Assembly (NCBI RefSeq): GCF_035943795.1
Contig: NZ_DASZBY010000147.1
Coordinates: 1-64,000 of the forward strand
Direction: 5' to 3'
From: Aliidongia sp035943795
GTDB taxonomy: Bacteria; Pseudomonadota; Alphaproteobacteria; ATCC43930; CGMCC-115725
DNA length: 64,000 nucleotides
Positions 26,281 through 35,963 of this stretch are shown piece by piece; the stretch's first letter is position 1, and every line of letters begins with the position of its first letter. Both the position numbers and the translations under genes were made by a program. The notes below the pieces were generated by a model. It saw nothing but the letters and a program-made list of their open reading frames with translations. It did no database searches and was not told the origin of the DNA.

Positions 26281-28209
26281 ATGGCAACCGCCATCGTCTT
26301 TCTGCCGCTGCTCGCGGCACTCATCGTCGGCCTGCTCGGGCGCACGCTCGGCGACCGCGCCTCGCAACTCATCACCACCGGTGCGGTGCTGGTCTCGGCG
26401 ATCCTGTCGGTGCTGGTGTTCAAGGATGTGGCGCTCGATCACCACACCTCGACCATTACGCTGTTTAAGTGGATCGACACTGGCCCGCTGTCGGTCGATT
26501 GGGCGATCCGCCTCGACACGCTCACCGCGGTCATGCTGCTGGTGGTCAACGGCGTGTCGTCGATGGTCCATGTCTATTCGATCGGCTATATGTCGCACGA
26601 CCATTCCAAGCCGCGCTTCATGGCCTATCTGTCGCTGTTCACCTTCGCCATGCTGATGCTGGTGACGGCAGACAACCTGGTGCAGATGTTCTTCGGATGG
26701 GAAGGCGTCGGCGTCGCGTCCTACCTCCTGATCGGCTTCTGGTACGACCGGCCGTCGGCAAATGCCGCCGCCATCAAGGCGTTCGTGGTCAACCGGGTCG
26801 GCGATTTCGGCTTCTCGCTCGGCATCTTCGCCACTTTCTTCATGTTCGGTACCCTGCAGTTCGACCAGGTGTTCGCGGCCGTCCCGGGCGCCGTCGACAA
26901 GACTTTCGAGTTCCTGGGCTACCAGGTCGATGCGCTGACCTGCACCTCGATCCTGCTGTTCGTCGGCGCCATGGGCAAATCGGCCCAGCTCGGCCTCCAT
27001 ACCTGGCTGCCGGACGCGATGGAAGGTCCGACCCCGGTCTCGGCGCTCATCCATGCCGCGACCATGGTCACGGCCGGCGTGTTCATGCTGTGCCGCCTGT
27101 CGCCGATGCTGGAATATTCCCAGACCGCGCTCAACGTGGTGGTCGTCGTCGGCGGCACCACTGCGATCTTCGCCGCCTCGGTCGGCATGGCGCAGAACGA
27201 CATCAAGCGCGTCATCGCCTATTCGACCTGCAGCCAACTCGGCTACATGTTCTTCGCCGCCGGGGTCTCGGCCTATCCGGCCGCGATGTTCCATCTGGCG
27301 ACCCATGCCTCGTTCAAGGCGCTCTTGTTCCTCGGCGCCGGCTCGGTCATCCATGCCATGTCCGGCGAGCAGGACATGCGCAAGATGGGCGGGTTGTGGA
27401 AACTGATCCCGGTGACCTACGTGCTGATGTGGATCGGCAACTTGGCGCTGGCCGGCATTCCGCCCTTCGCAGGATATTTCTCCAAGGATGCGATCATCGA
27501 GGCGGCCTACGCGGCCGGTACGCCGGTCGGCTACTACGCCTATTGGCTGGGCATCGCGGCGGCGTTCCTGACCAGCTTCTATTCCTGGCGCCTGCTGTTC
27601 ATGACGTTCCACGGCAAGTCGCGCGCCGATCATCACACGCTGGAGCATGTGCATGAGTCGCCGGCCGTGATGGTCGTGCCGCTGGTCGTGCTCGCGATCG
27701 GCGCCGTGTTCGCCGGCTGGATCGGCGTCGATCATTTCATCGGCGAGGACATGGGCGCGTTCTGGGGCAAGTCGATCCTGATGCTCGACAATCACCAGGG
27801 GCTGGCCCATCGCGAGGAGATTCCGGCGCTGATGAGTTACATGGCGCTGATCGTTGGCGTCGCCGGCATCGTGCTCGCCTGGATCTTCTACGTCGTGGCT
27901 CCGGGCCTGCCGGCCGCGTTCGCCAACGCCTTCCGCACGCTCTACGAAGCCTGTCTCAACAAGTGGTACTTCGACGAGATCTACGATGCGCTCATCGTCA
28001 AGCCGTCGATGTGGCTCGGCTGGGGGCTGTGGAAGGGCGGCGATGGCGTGATCATCGACGGGCTGGGTCCGAACGGCGTCGCCGCCGTCACCCGCGGCCT
28101 GTCCCGCCGGGCCAGCCGCCTGCAGACCGGCTACGTCTACCATTATGCGTTCGCGATGCTGATAGGCGTGCTGTGCCTTGTGTCGTGGTACATTGTCTAT
28201 CAGCGGTGA
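26281..28209 (+). CDS. nuoL: NADH-quinone oxidoreductase subunit L
   Basis: 642 residues, about 16 hydrophobic helices. It is an antiporter-like proton channel with WEGVGVASYLLIGFWY, KSAQLGLHTWLPDAMEGPTP and ALIHAATMVTAGVF as signatures. The long C-terminal lateral-helix region and final helix fit full length. It starts 6 nt after nuoK and ends 7 nt before nuoM. Confidence 0.97.
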   Translation: MATAIVFLPLLAALIVGLLGRTLGDRASQLITTGAVLVSAILSVLVFKDVALDHHTSTITLFKWIDTGPLSVDWAIRLDTLTAVMLLVVNGVSSMVHVYSIGYMSHDHSKPRFMAYLSLFTFAMLMLVTADNLVQMFFGWEGVGVASYLLIGFWYDRPSANAAAIKAFVVNRVGDFGFSLGIFATFFMFGTLQFDQVFAAVPGAVDKTFEFLGYQVDALTCTSILLFVGAMGKSAQLGLHTWLPDAMEGPTPVSALIHAATMVTAGVFMLCRLSPMLEYSQTALNVVVVVGGTTAIFAASVGMAQNDIKRVIAYSTCSQLGYMFFAAGVSAYPAAMFHLATHASFKALLFLGAGSVIHAMSGEQDMRKMGGLWKLIPVTYVLMWIGNLALAGIPPFAGYFSKDAIIEAAYAAGTPVGYYAYWLGIAAAFLTSFYSWRLLFMTFHGKSRADHHTLEHVHESPAVMVVPLVVLAIGAVFAGWIGVDHFIGEDMGAFWGKSILMLDNHQGLAHREEIPALMSYMALIVGVAGIVLAWIFYVVAPGLPAAFANAFRTLYEACLNKWYFDEIYDALIVKPSMWLGWGLWKGGDGVIIDGLGPNGVAAVTRGLSRRASRLQTGYVYHYAFAMLIGVLCLVSWYIVYQR

Positions 28210-28216
28210 GGATTTG

Positions 28217-29764
28217 ATGAGCAACTGGCCGCTCCTGTCGCTGGTCACCTTCCTGCCGCTGGTGGGTGGCGCATTCATTCTGTTCTTGCGGGGCGACGAA
28301 CATCTCGTCGCACGCAATGCCCGATGGATCGCGCTCTGGACCTCGCTGATCACGTTCGCGCTGTCGATTCCGCTGTGGGTCGGCTTCAACCCGAAAAGCC
28401 CGGATTTCCAGTTCGTCGAGCAGGCGGAATGGATGCCCAGCCTCCATATCGCCTACCACATGGGCATCGACGGCATTTCGCTGTTCTTCGTGCTGCTGTC
28501 GACCCTGCTGACGCCGATCTGCATCCTCGCCTCGTGGGAGGCGGTGCATAATCGCGTCAAGGAATACATGCTGGCCTTCCTCATCCTCGAGACGATGATG
28601 GTGGGCATGTTCTGCGCGCTCGATCTGATCGTGTTCTACATCTTCTTCGAGGCTGTACTGATCCCGATGTTCCTGATCATCGGCATCTGGGGCGGTCAGC
28701 GGCGCGTCTATGCCGCGTTCAAGTTCTTCCTCTACACCTTCCTCGGCTCGGTGCTGATGCTGCTGGCGATCCTCGCGATCTATTGGCAGCTGGGTACGAC
28801 CGACATCCCGACCGCCATGCACGCGACCCTGCCGAAGTCGCTGCAGAACTACCTTTGGCTCGCGTTCTTCGCCTCCTTCGCGGTCAAGGTGCCGATGTGG
28901 CCGGTCCATACCTGGCTGCCCGACGCCCACGTCGAGGCGCCGACCGCGGGCTCGGTCATCCTGGCCGGCGTGCTGCTGAAGATGGGGGCCTACGGCTTCC
29001 TGCGCTTCTCGCTGCCGATCTTTCCGGATGCCAGCGTCTATTTCACGCCGCTCATCTTCGCGCTGTCGGTCATCGCGATCATCTATACGTCGCTGGTGGC
29101 TCTCGCCCAGGAAGACATGAAGAAGCTGATCGCCTATTCGTCCGTCGCCCACATGGGCTTCGTCACGATCGGCATCTTCACCCTGTCGCAGCAGGGTGTG
29201 CAGGGCGCGCTCATCACCATGATCAGCCACGGCTTCGTCTCGGGCGCCCTGTTCCTGTGTGTCGGCGTCGTCTACGACCGGCTGCATACCCGCGAAATCG
29301 CACGCTACGGCGGCCTTGCCGAAAACATGCCGAACTACGCGCTCGTCTTCATGGTGTTCATGATGGCGTCGGTCGGGCTGCCCGGGACGTCGGGCTTCGT
29401 CGGCGAATTCCTGGTGCTGAACGGCGCGTTCGAGGCCAACACCTGGGTGGGCTTCCTCGCGACCACCGGCATCATCCTGGGGGCGGCCTATATGCTGTAC
29501 CTCTATCGCCGCGTGATCTTCGGCAAGATCACGCGCGAGGACGTGCGCGGCATGCTCGACCTGTCCTGGCGGGAAAAGCTGATCTTCGCGCCGCTACTCA
29601 TCCTGGTGTTCTGGATGGGCATCTACCCGTCCTCGTTCCTCGAGCCGATGAAGCCGGCGGTCAGCTTCGTGATCGATCGCGGTCGTCTCGCCTCGCAGCC
29701 CCGGCCCCATCTGGCCGCGGCCGATGCGGTCTCGGTGGCCGACGCTGTCCCGGTGGTGAAGTGA
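28217..29764 (+). CDS. nuoM: NADH-quinone oxidoreductase subunit M
   Basis: 515 residues from the ATG at 28217 with GAGG upstream. It is an antiporter-like membrane subunit with FYIFFEAVLIPMFLIIGIWG, VKVPMWPVHTWLPDAHVEAP and SSVAHMGFVTIG. A 30-residue Ala/Val-rich C-terminal tail follows the last helix. The stop overlaps the nuoN start (TGATGATG). Confidence 0.97.
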   Translation: MSNWPLLSLVTFLPLVGGAFILFLRGDEHLVARNARWIALWTSLITFALSIPLWVGFNPKSPDFQFVEQAEWMPSLHIAYHMGIDGISLFFVLLSTLLTPICILASWEAVHNRVKEYMLAFLILETMMVGMFCALDLIVFYIFFEAVLIPMFLIIGIWGGQRRVYAAFKFFLYTFLGSVLMLLAILAIYWQLGTTDIPTAMHATLPKSLQNYLWLAFFASFAVKVPMWPVHTWLPDAHVEAPTAGSVILAGVLLKMGAYGFLRFSLPIFPDASVYFTPLIFALSVIAIIYTSLVALAQEDMKKLIAYSSVAHMGFVTIGIFTLSQQGVQGALITMISHGFVSGALFLCVGVVYDRLHTREIARYGGLAENMPNYALVFMVFMMASVGLPGTSGFVGEFLVLNGAFEANTWVGFLATTGIILGAAYMLYLYRRVIFGKITREDVRGMLDLSWREKLIFAPLLILVFWMGIYPSSFLEPMKPAVSFVIDRGRLASQPRPHLAAADAVSVADAVPVVK

Positions 29765-31215
29765 TGATGCCCGTTCCCGATCTCCTGCCGGCGCTGCCGG
29801 AGCTTTTCCTGGCCGTCGCCGCGATGGCGCTGATGATGATCGGCGTGTTCCGCAGCGACCGGACCTCGGCGCTGGTCTCGTGGCTTGCCGTGCTGGTGCT
29901 GGTCTTCGATCTGGTACTGGTGCAGCGCGGCCCGATCGCGCGCACCGTCACCTTCAGCGGCATGTTCGTGACCGAGCATTTCGCGATCTTCATGAAGTCG
30001 CTGATCCTGATCGGGTCCGCGGTGTCGATCGTGATGGCGCGGCAATATAACGAGCGCAACAAGGTCGACCGGTTCGAATTCCCGATCCTGATCCTGTTCG
30101 CGACCATCGGCATGATGGCGATGGTCTCGGCCAATGACCTGATCTCGCTCTATGTCGGCCTCGAGCTGCAGAGCCTGTCGCTCTACGTGCTGGCCGCCTT
30201 CAAGCGCGACACGCTGCGGTCGACCGAGGCGGGGCTGAAGTATTTCGTTCTGGGCGCGCTCAGCTCCGGCATGCTGCTGTTCGGCGCCTCGCTGATCTAC
30301 GGCTTTGCCGGCTCGACCAACTTCGACCAGCTGGCGACGGTGCTGAGCACCGAGGCTGGCCTCGGCTCGATCGGCCTGATCATCGGCGTGGTGTTCCTGT
30401 CGGTCGGCATCGCGTTCAAATGCTCGGCCGTGCCGTTCCACATGTGGACGCCGGACGTCTATGAGGGCGCGCCGACGCCGGTCACCAGTTTCTTCGCGGT
30501 GGCGCCCAAGATCGCCGCCCTCTCGCTGTTCCTGCGCGTGATGATCGAGCCGCTGGGCCACCTCGTCCATCAGTGGCAGCAGATCATCTGGTTCATCTCG
30601 CTGGCCTCCATGGTGCTGGGCGCCTATGCCGCGATCAACCAGTCGAACATCAAGCGCCTGATGGCCTACAGCTCGATCGGCCATGTCGGCTACGCGCTGA
30701 TCGGCCTCGCCGCCGGCACGGCCGACGGCGTGCGCGGCGTGCTGATCTATCTGGCCGTCTATCTGTTCATGAACCTGGGCGCCTTCTCGGTCATCCTGTG
30801 CATGGAGCGCAACGGCGAGAGCGTCGAGGAGATCAACGACCTGGCCGGCCTGTCGAAGACCCAGCCGATGACGGCGGCCGCGCTGGCGATCTTCATGTTC
30901 TCGATGGCCGGCGTGCCGCCGCTCGCAGGCTTCGTGCCGAAGTTCATCATCTTCATGGCGGCAGTCCATGCCGGGCTGGTCTGGCTCGCTGTGCTGGGCG
31001 TGCTGGCCAGCGTGGTCGGCTGCTACTACTACATCCGCATCGTGAAGCTGATGTATTTCGATGCGCCGGCCGAGGCGCTGGACCCGACCGCCGGCGGCAG
31101 CGCCGTACGGGTCGTGATGGCCATCACCGCGCTCATCATCCTGCTGTTCATCCTGATCCCCGGTCCGTTGCTGGCGACGGCCGAGGCTGCCGCGACGTCG
31201 CTGTTCCCGGGATGA
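29764..31215 (+). CDS. nuoN: NADH-quinone oxidoreductase subunit N
   Basis: 483 residues. It is the third antiporter-like subunit, with SLYVGLELQSLSLYVLAAF, KCSAVPFHMWTPDVYEGAPT and MAYSSIGHVGYALIG. Two consecutive ATG codons start it, and it closes the complex I genes. The stop overlaps birA in ATGA, so biotin ligase is attached to the nuo transcript, as in many alphaproteobacteria. Confidence 0.97.
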   Translation: MMPVPDLLPALPELFLAVAAMALMMIGVFRSDRTSALVSWLAVLVLVFDLVLVQRGPIARTVTFSGMFVTEHFAIFMKSLILIGSAVSIVMARQYNERNKVDRFEFPILILFATIGMMAMVSANDLISLYVGLELQSLSLYVLAAFKRDTLRSTEAGLKYFVLGALSSGMLLFGASLIYGFAGSTNFDQLATVLSTEAGLGSIGLIIGVVFLSVGIAFKCSAVPFHMWTPDVYEGAPTPVTSFFAVAPKIAALSLFLRVMIEPLGHLVHQWQQIIWFISLASMVLGAYAAINQSNIKRLMAYSSIGHVGYALIGLAAGTADGVRGVLIYLAVYLFMNLGAFSVILCMERNGESVEEINDLAGLSKTQPMTAAALAIFMFSMAGVPPLAGFVPKFIIFMAAVHAGLVWLAVLGVLASVVGCYYYIRIVKLMYFDAPAEALDPTAGGSAVRVVMAITALIILLFILIPGPLLATAEAAATSLFPG

Positions 31216-32000
31216 GCCTGCCGGAGACCGCCGGAACGGACGGCGGCCCGAAACTGCCGCCGCCTTTCACGGCGGTCCTCCGCGACGTGGTCGGTTCGAC
31301 CAGCGATGAGGCCAAGGCGCTGGCTGCCGCCGGTGCTGCCCACGGCACCCTGGTCTGGGCCCGGGAACAGACGGCAGGCCGCGGCCGGCTCGACCGGCAA
31401 TGGCAGAGCCCGCGCGGCAATCTTTTTACGTCCTGCATCCTCAGGCCTGACGTGACGCCGGCGCGGGCAGCCGAGATCGGCTTCGTCGCGGCGCTGGCCG
31501 TGGCGGAGACGGTTCGGACCCTGTTGCCGGCCGCGGTGCCGGTGGCCCTCAAATGGCCGAACGACGTGCTGGTCGACGGCGGCAAGGTCGCCGGCATCCT
31601 GCTCGAAGCCCAGTCCGGTCCCAACGGGACGGTCGATTGGCTGGTGCTGGGCATGGGCATCAACATCGTGGCGGCGCCGACGGGCACGCCCTATCGCGCC
31701 GTGGCGCTCCAGCCGCTCGGTGCCGTCGCGGATGCGCGAATGGTTCTGGAACTGCTCTATGGCGCGCTGGCCGAACGGCTCGACGACTGGCGGCACGGCG
31801 GCTTCGGCGGCATCCGCGCGCGCTGGCTGGCGCTCGCACGTGGCCTGGGGCAACCGATCGAAGTCCGGCAGGGCGACGCCCTGGTTCAGGGTCGCTTCGT
31901 CGATCTCGACCATGACGGCGCGCTCGTGCTCGACACGGCCGAGGGGCCGCGGCGGATCACGACCGGTGACGTGCATTTCGCCCAGGTCATAGGAGCCTAG
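31212..32000 (+). CDS. birA: Biotin--[acetyl-CoA-carboxylase] ligase
   Basis: 262 residues, a group I enzyme without the N-terminal DNA-binding domain, so it should not act as a repressor. The biotinyl-AMP loop is GRGRLDRQWQSPRGNLF. VALKWPNDVLVDGGKVAGIL and VLGMGINI complete the catalytic core, and a small C-terminal SH3-like domain follows. It activates biotin-dependent carboxylases. Confidence 0.93.
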   Translation: MSLPETAGTDGGPKLPPPFTAVLRDVVGSTSDEAKALAAAGAAHGTLVWAREQTAGRGRLDRQWQSPRGNLFTSCILRPDVTPARAAEIGFVAALAVAETVRTLLPAAVPVALKWPNDVLVDGGKVAGILLEAQSGPNGTVDWLVLGMGINIVAAPTGTPYRAVALQPLGAVADARMVLELLYGALAERLDDWRHGGFGGIRARWLALARGLGQPIEVRQGDALVQGRFVDLDHDGALVLDTAEGPRRITTGDVHFAQVIGA

Positions 32001-32006
32001 GCGTCG

Positions 32007-32110
32007 ATGTCCGTTGCGCGCGAGGCTCGCAATGCCGATATCTTATTCATGAAATTCGATCGCGGCCTGCTGCCTTGGCTCGTTGGAGCCGATCGGCGCA
32101 CCGCGACGTT
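32007..32110 (+). pseudogene. Possible decayed 5' stub of a type III pantothenate kinase gene
   Basis: Right after birA, an ATG frame reads MSVAREARNADILFMKFDRG and then LLPWLVGADRRTA. The spacing of Asn, Ile, Phe, Phe-Asp, Trp and Asp-Arg-Arg-Thr-Ala resembles the start of CoaX proteins (AIDAGNTNIVFALFD... TDRRRTA), but the catalytic DxGNT is lost. Only 242 bp separate birA from rnj, far too little for a CoaX of about 255 residues. Related genomes often carry coaX here. The similarity is by eye and weak, so this could be plain spacer. Confidence 0.25.
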
Positions 32111-32242
32111 AGCGTTCGAACGAGAAATCCGAGAAACCCATCGATCGGGAGACGGGCGCGGCTTTGCGTCGGCGCCTTCCCGATCATCGACGCGACTGCC
32201 TGTGGCGGCCTGCGTCTCATCCTTTTTGAAGAATCCGGTGAT

Positions 32243-33943
32243 ATGACACGACGACCCGTTACTTTCGAATCCGCGGCCTCGGCCGCCCCGGCCACGCTCA
32301 ACAAGCCCGACGAACTGGTGTTCCTGCCCCTGGGCGGCGCCGGCGAGATCGGCATGAACCTCAACATGTACGGCTACGGCGGCAAATGGCTGATGGTCGA
32401 CCTCGGCATCTCGTTCCCGGACGAGACCATGCCCGGTGTCGAGATCATCATGGCCGATCCCAGCTTCGCCGTTGAACGCAAGGCTGATCTGGTCGGCCTG
32501 ATGATCACCCACGCCCATGAAGATCATATCGGCGCCATCAGCCATCTGTGGCCTCGCCTCGGCTGTCCGATCTATGCGACGCCGTTCACCGCGTCGGTGC
32601 TGCGCCTGAAGCTCGCCGAGTCTGGCCTGCTGCATTCGGTCAAGATCATCGAGCAGCCGCTCGGCAGCCGGTTCAACATCGGCCCGTTCGACATCGAGCT
32701 CATCTCGCTGACCCATTCGATCCCAGAACCGAACGCGCTGGTCATCCGCACCGCGGCCGGCACCGTGCTGCATACTGGCGACTGGAAGTTCGATCCGAAC
32801 CCGCTGGTTGGCCTGACCTCAGATTTCGCGGCGCTGACGCGCTTGGGCGAGGAGGGGGTCGACGCGCTGATCGGCGATTCGACCAACGCATTGCGCGCCG
32901 GCGAGGCCGGGTCCGAGGCGGACGTGCGCGAATCCCTGATCGAGCTGGTCGGGCGTTACGACAATCGCGTCGCCATCGCCTGCTTCGCCTCCAACGTCGC
33001 CCGCCTGCAATCGGCCGCCGCTGCCGGGGCCGCCCACGGCCGCAAGGTGGCGCTGGTCGGCCGCTCGCTGTGGCGTATGGAGCAGGCTGCGCGCGAGAAC
33101 GGCTATCTCGACGGCACGCCCGCCTTCATCACCGACGAGGCCGCGGCGGAGTTGCCACGCGACAAGGTGCTGCTGATCTGCACCGGCAGCCAGGGCGAGC
33201 CGCGCTCGGCCTTGACCCGCATCGCCGCCAACGACCACCAGAACATCGTGCTCGACGCCGGCGACACGGTGATCTTTTCCTCGCGTGTCATCCCCGGCAA
33301 CGAACGGCCGATCGGCCGGCTGCAGAACCAGCTGGCGAAGCGCGGCGTCAAGGTCGTGACCGACGACGAGCATTTCGTCCATGTCTCCGGCCATCCGGCG
33401 CGCGACGAGCTGTCGCGCATGTATCAGCTCGTGCGGCCGAAGGTCGCCTTGCCGGTGCATGGCGAAGCGCGCCATCTGATCGCGCATGCGCAACTGGCCG
33501 AGGATTGCCAGGTGCCGCAGACCGTGATCATCGAGAATGGCGAGATGGTGCGCCTGGCACCGGGGCCGGCCAAAGTGATCGACCAGGTCGAGACCGGTCG
33601 GCTCGGCCTCGACGGCAAGAACCTGGTGCAGCTCGATAGCGGCGCCTTCAAGATGCGCCTGCGCATGACGTTCAACGGCTCGGCGGTCGCGACGATCGTG
33701 CTCGACCGACGCGGCAAGGTGCTGGCGCTGCCGCAGATCACGGTCCATGGCCTGATCGGCGAAGATGCCGAGGATACGATGAGCCTGACCAAGGCGGTCG
33801 AGCGCGCGGTCAATGCCATGCCGGCCGGCGCCAAGATGGAGGACGAAGCCGTGCGCGAGACGACGCGGCTCGCGATCCGCCGGGCGCTCAGCAACAGTCT
33901 CGGCAAGAAGCCGGTGACCGAGGTCCATGTCGTGCGCGTCTGA
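32243..33943 (+). CDS. rnj: Ribonuclease J family metallo-beta-lactamase RNase
   Basis: 566 residues from the ATG at 32243. The zinc motif HAHEDH is at residues 90-95, with further ligands in VLHTGDWKFD and a beta-CASP domain with CTGSQGEPRSAL and HVSGHPARDEL. A C-terminal RNase J domain follows. RNase J processes and degrades RNA by endo- and 5'-exonuclease action and is widespread in alphaproteobacteria. The ribosome-binding site is weak, and the frame stays open upstream without a good start. Confidence 0.94.
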   Translation: MTRRPVTFESAASAAPATLNKPDELVFLPLGGAGEIGMNLNMYGYGGKWLMVDLGISFPDETMPGVEIIMADPSFAVERKADLVGLMITHAHEDHIGAISHLWPRLGCPIYATPFTASVLRLKLAESGLLHSVKIIEQPLGSRFNIGPFDIELISLTHSIPEPNALVIRTAAGTVLHTGDWKFDPNPLVGLTSDFAALTRLGEEGVDALIGDSTNALRAGEAGSEADVRESLIELVGRYDNRVAIACFASNVARLQSAAAAGAAHGRKVALVGRSLWRMEQAARENGYLDGTPAFITDEAAAELPRDKVLLICTGSQGEPRSALTRIAANDHQNIVLDAGDTVIFSSRVIPGNERPIGRLQNQLAKRGVKVVTDDEHFVHVSGHPARDELSRMYQLVRPKVALPVHGEARHLIAHAQLAEDCQVPQTVIIENGEMVRLAPGPAKVIDQVETGRLGLDGKNLVQLDSGAFKMRLRMTFNGSAVATIVLDRRGKVLALPQITVHGLIGEDAEDTMSLTKAVERAVNAMPAGAKMEDEAVRETTRLAIRRALSNSLGKKPVTEVHVVRV

Positions 33944-33979
33944 CGCGCCGGCCGACGAAACGACGGGAGAGGAAGCAGC

Positions 33980-34384
33980 ATGATCGGACGGCTCAACCAT
34001 GTCGCCATCGTCGTGCCGGATCTGGCGGCGGCGACAAGGCTCTATGCCGAGACCCTGGGCGGCAAGGTTTCGGCGGCGGTGCCGCAACCGGCGCACGGCG
34101 TTACCGTCGTGTTCGTCGAGCTGCCGAACACCAAGATCGAGCTGCTGGAGCCGCTGGGCGAGGGCTCGCCGGTCCAGTCCTTCCTCGACCGCAACCCGTC
34201 GGGCGGCATGCATCATGTCTGCTACGAGGTCGACGACATCCTTGCCGCGCGCGACCATCTGAAGGCGCAGGGCGCCCGCGTGCTGGGCGACGGCGAGCCG
34301 AAGATCGGCGCCCACGACAAGCCGGTGTTGTTCCTGCACCCGAAGGATTTCTGCGGCACGCTGGTCGAGCTGGAACAGGCCTGA
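33980..34384 (+). CDS. mce: Methylmalonyl-CoA epimerase
   Basis: 134 residues, a VOC-fold protein. Metal-binding residues sit in LNHVAIVVPDL (His7), MHHVCYEVDD and the terminal GTLVELE. KPVLFLHPKDFCGTLVELE is a strong family signature. It interconverts 2R and 2S methylmalonyl-CoA in propionyl-CoA metabolism. GAGGAA precedes the ATG. It is followed after 6 nt by the DUF1467 gene, a common pairing. Confidence 0.94.
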   Translation: MIGRLNHVAIVVPDLAAATRLYAETLGGKVSAAVPQPAHGVTVVFVELPNTKIELLEPLGEGSPVQSFLDRNPSGGMHHVCYEVDDILAARDHLKAQGARVLGDGEPKIGAHDKPVLFLHPKDFCGTLVELEQA

Positions 34385-34390
34385 GCCGTC

Positions 34391-34627
34391 ATGAACTGGG
34401 TCGAAGGCATCGTCGTCTACACCATCACCTGGTGGCTGGTGATCTTTTGCGTGCTGCCGATCGGCGTGAAGCGCGCCGGCGAGGAGCATCTGGGCCATGA
34501 CGCAGGCGCGCCAGCCAACCCGCGCCTCAAGTTCAAGGCGCTGTTGACGACCGGGATCACGACGGTGATTTTCATCGCGATCTATCTGGTCGTATCGTCG
34601 CCTTATCTGTCCTTCCGCGGTGACTGA
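34391..34627 (+). CDS. DUF1467 family small membrane protein
   Basis: 78 residues with two hydrophobic helices, about 8-25 (VYTITWWLVIFCVLPIGV) and 50-70 (ALLTTGITTVIFIAIYLVV). The WWLVIFCVLPIGVK segment is characteristic of the alphaproteobacterial DUF1467 family. Function unknown; it consistently sits next to mce. It should be an inner-membrane hairpin. Confidence 0.88.
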   Translation: MNWVEGIVVYTITWWLVIFCVLPIGVKRAGEEHLGHDAGAPANPRLKFKALLTTGITTVIFIAIYLVVSSPYLSFRGD

Positions 34628-34635
34628 GCACATCC

Positions 34636-35178
34636 ATGGCGACGACCTATTGCGACGCGGCCCCCGGCCACCCGTTCCACGAGCCCTATCACGATACCGA
34701 ATACGGCTTTCCCCAGCGCGACGACCGGGTGCTGTTCGAGCGGCTGGTGCTGGAGATCAACCAGGCCGGCCTGTCCTGGCTGACCATCCTCAAGAAGCGG
34801 CCGGCCTTCACCGCCGCCTATGACGGCTTCGACATCGACAAGGTCGCGGCCTATGGCGAGGCAGAGGTGGCGCGGCTGCTGGGCGACCCCGGCATCATCC
34901 GCAACCGCCTGAAGGTGGCGGCCGCGATCGAAAACGCCAAGCGGCTGCAGGTCATCATCGCCGAGCATGGCTCGTTCGCCGGCTGGCTCGACAAGCATCA
35001 CCCGCTGGACAAGGCCGGGTGGGTCAAGCTGTTCGGCCAGACGTTCCGCTTCACGGGCGGCGAGATCGTCGGCGAGTTCCTGATGAGCCTCGGCTACCTG
35101 CCGGGCGCCCATGCACCGCATTGTCCGCAGTACAAGACGGTGCTGGCACTCAAGCCGGCATGGGCCGCGGCGCGGTAG
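34636..35178 (+). CDS. tag: DNA-3-methyladenine glycosylase I
   Basis: 180 residues. Zinc ligands expected for Tag are visible: Cys6 near the N-terminus, His in PYHDTEYG, and a C-terminal His-Cys in HAPHCPQY. The Glu-rich active-site segment EINQAGLSWLTILKKRPAF and the later GQTFRFTGGEIVGEFLMSLGY match the family. It removes 3-methyladenine from alkylated DNA. It begins the accessory block that occupies the position often held by proS. Confidence 0.93.
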   Translation: MATTYCDAAPGHPFHEPYHDTEYGFPQRDDRVLFERLVLEINQAGLSWLTILKKRPAFTAAYDGFDIDKVAAYGEAEVARLLGDPGIIRNRLKVAAAIENAKRLQVIIAEHGSFAGWLDKHHPLDKAGWVKLFGQTFRFTGGEIVGEFLMSLGYLPGAHAPHCPQYKTVLALKPAWAAAR

Positions 35179-35221
35179 CATTGTTCCGACGACCAACCTT
35201 GAAAACCACTTGCGATCAAGA

Positions 35222-35863
35222 ATGACCAGCTCTTATGTCGATCCAGCAGTCGTTTTCGCGTGGCAGGCAGCGCATTCGGTCGCGCGGGGCTCCCCGCCTC
35301 CTGTTCACGATCGCGGGGGCTTCCGGGTAGATACCAATTCGGAAAAAGAAGCGACGCGTTGGATATTTCCACAACTATGTGACGGGTTGCACGCAGTCGC
35401 ATGCGGCATCACGGCACCGCGGCACTATCTGAAACTGTGCGGCACCGGAGAAGAATTGCGAAGGGTCCTTCCACCGCATTGGGAGATCCACCCCGCGGCC
35501 TATTTCATGACGGCAACGGAGATCGCCTTCGGTCCGAAGTCTCTGCCCGATGGATACCGGATGGAGCTTCACCAATCCGGGCCTGTCACCCAGGTTCGCG
35601 TCCTCGCGCCAGATGGCAGTCCAGCTGCCAGCGGGCACGCTGCGGAAACTGCAGACGCCTTCGTTTATGACCGAATCGAAACCACCCAGGATCACAAGCG
35701 CAAGGGGCTCGGTATCGCGGTGATGATCGCCCTCGGATCCACCAGGAAGTCCCTCGCGGCGAGGCCACTTCTTGTTGCGACGGAAGATGGCCGCAGCCTC
35801 TATGAAAGGCTTGGTTGGACGGTGCTCTCGCCATTCGCGACCGCGACAATTCCGGAAAGCTGA
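35222..35863 (+). CDS. GNAT-family N-acetyltransferase
   Basis: 213 residues from the ATG at 35222. The acetyl-CoA loop is visible as QDHKRKGLGIAVMIALGS (R/Q-x-x-G-x-G/A-like), followed by LLVATEDGRSLYERLGW, the usual motif B end of GNAT proteins. The N-terminal 100 residues are not recognised. Codon use is less GC-biased than in the neighbouring core genes and the ribosome-binding site is poor, both hinting at acquisition by transfer. Substrate unknown. Confidence 0.75.
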   Translation: MTSSYVDPAVVFAWQAAHSVARGSPPPVHDRGGFRVDTNSEKEATRWIFPQLCDGLHAVACGITAPRHYLKLCGTGEELRRVLPPHWEIHPAAYFMTATEIAFGPKSLPDGYRMELHQSGPVTQVRVLAPDGSPAASGHAAETADAFVYDRIETTQDHKRKGLGIAVMIALGSTRKSLAARPLLVATEDGRSLYERLGWTVLSPFATATIPES

Positions 35864-35963
35864 CCGCCTGCCAAAAGCACTCCGCCGGCCCTTGGTGACG
35901 CGCGCGCCTTTTTGGCGCTATTGAGGTCTTCCCCGGAGCCCCGTTCCGCAGCTATGACCAAGC

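Noticed and set aside
25912..28389. 825-codon minus-strand open frame across nuoK, nuoL and nuoM
   Set aside because: Antisense of conserved membrane subunits, rich in His, Asp, Gln and Arg, no recognisable domain.
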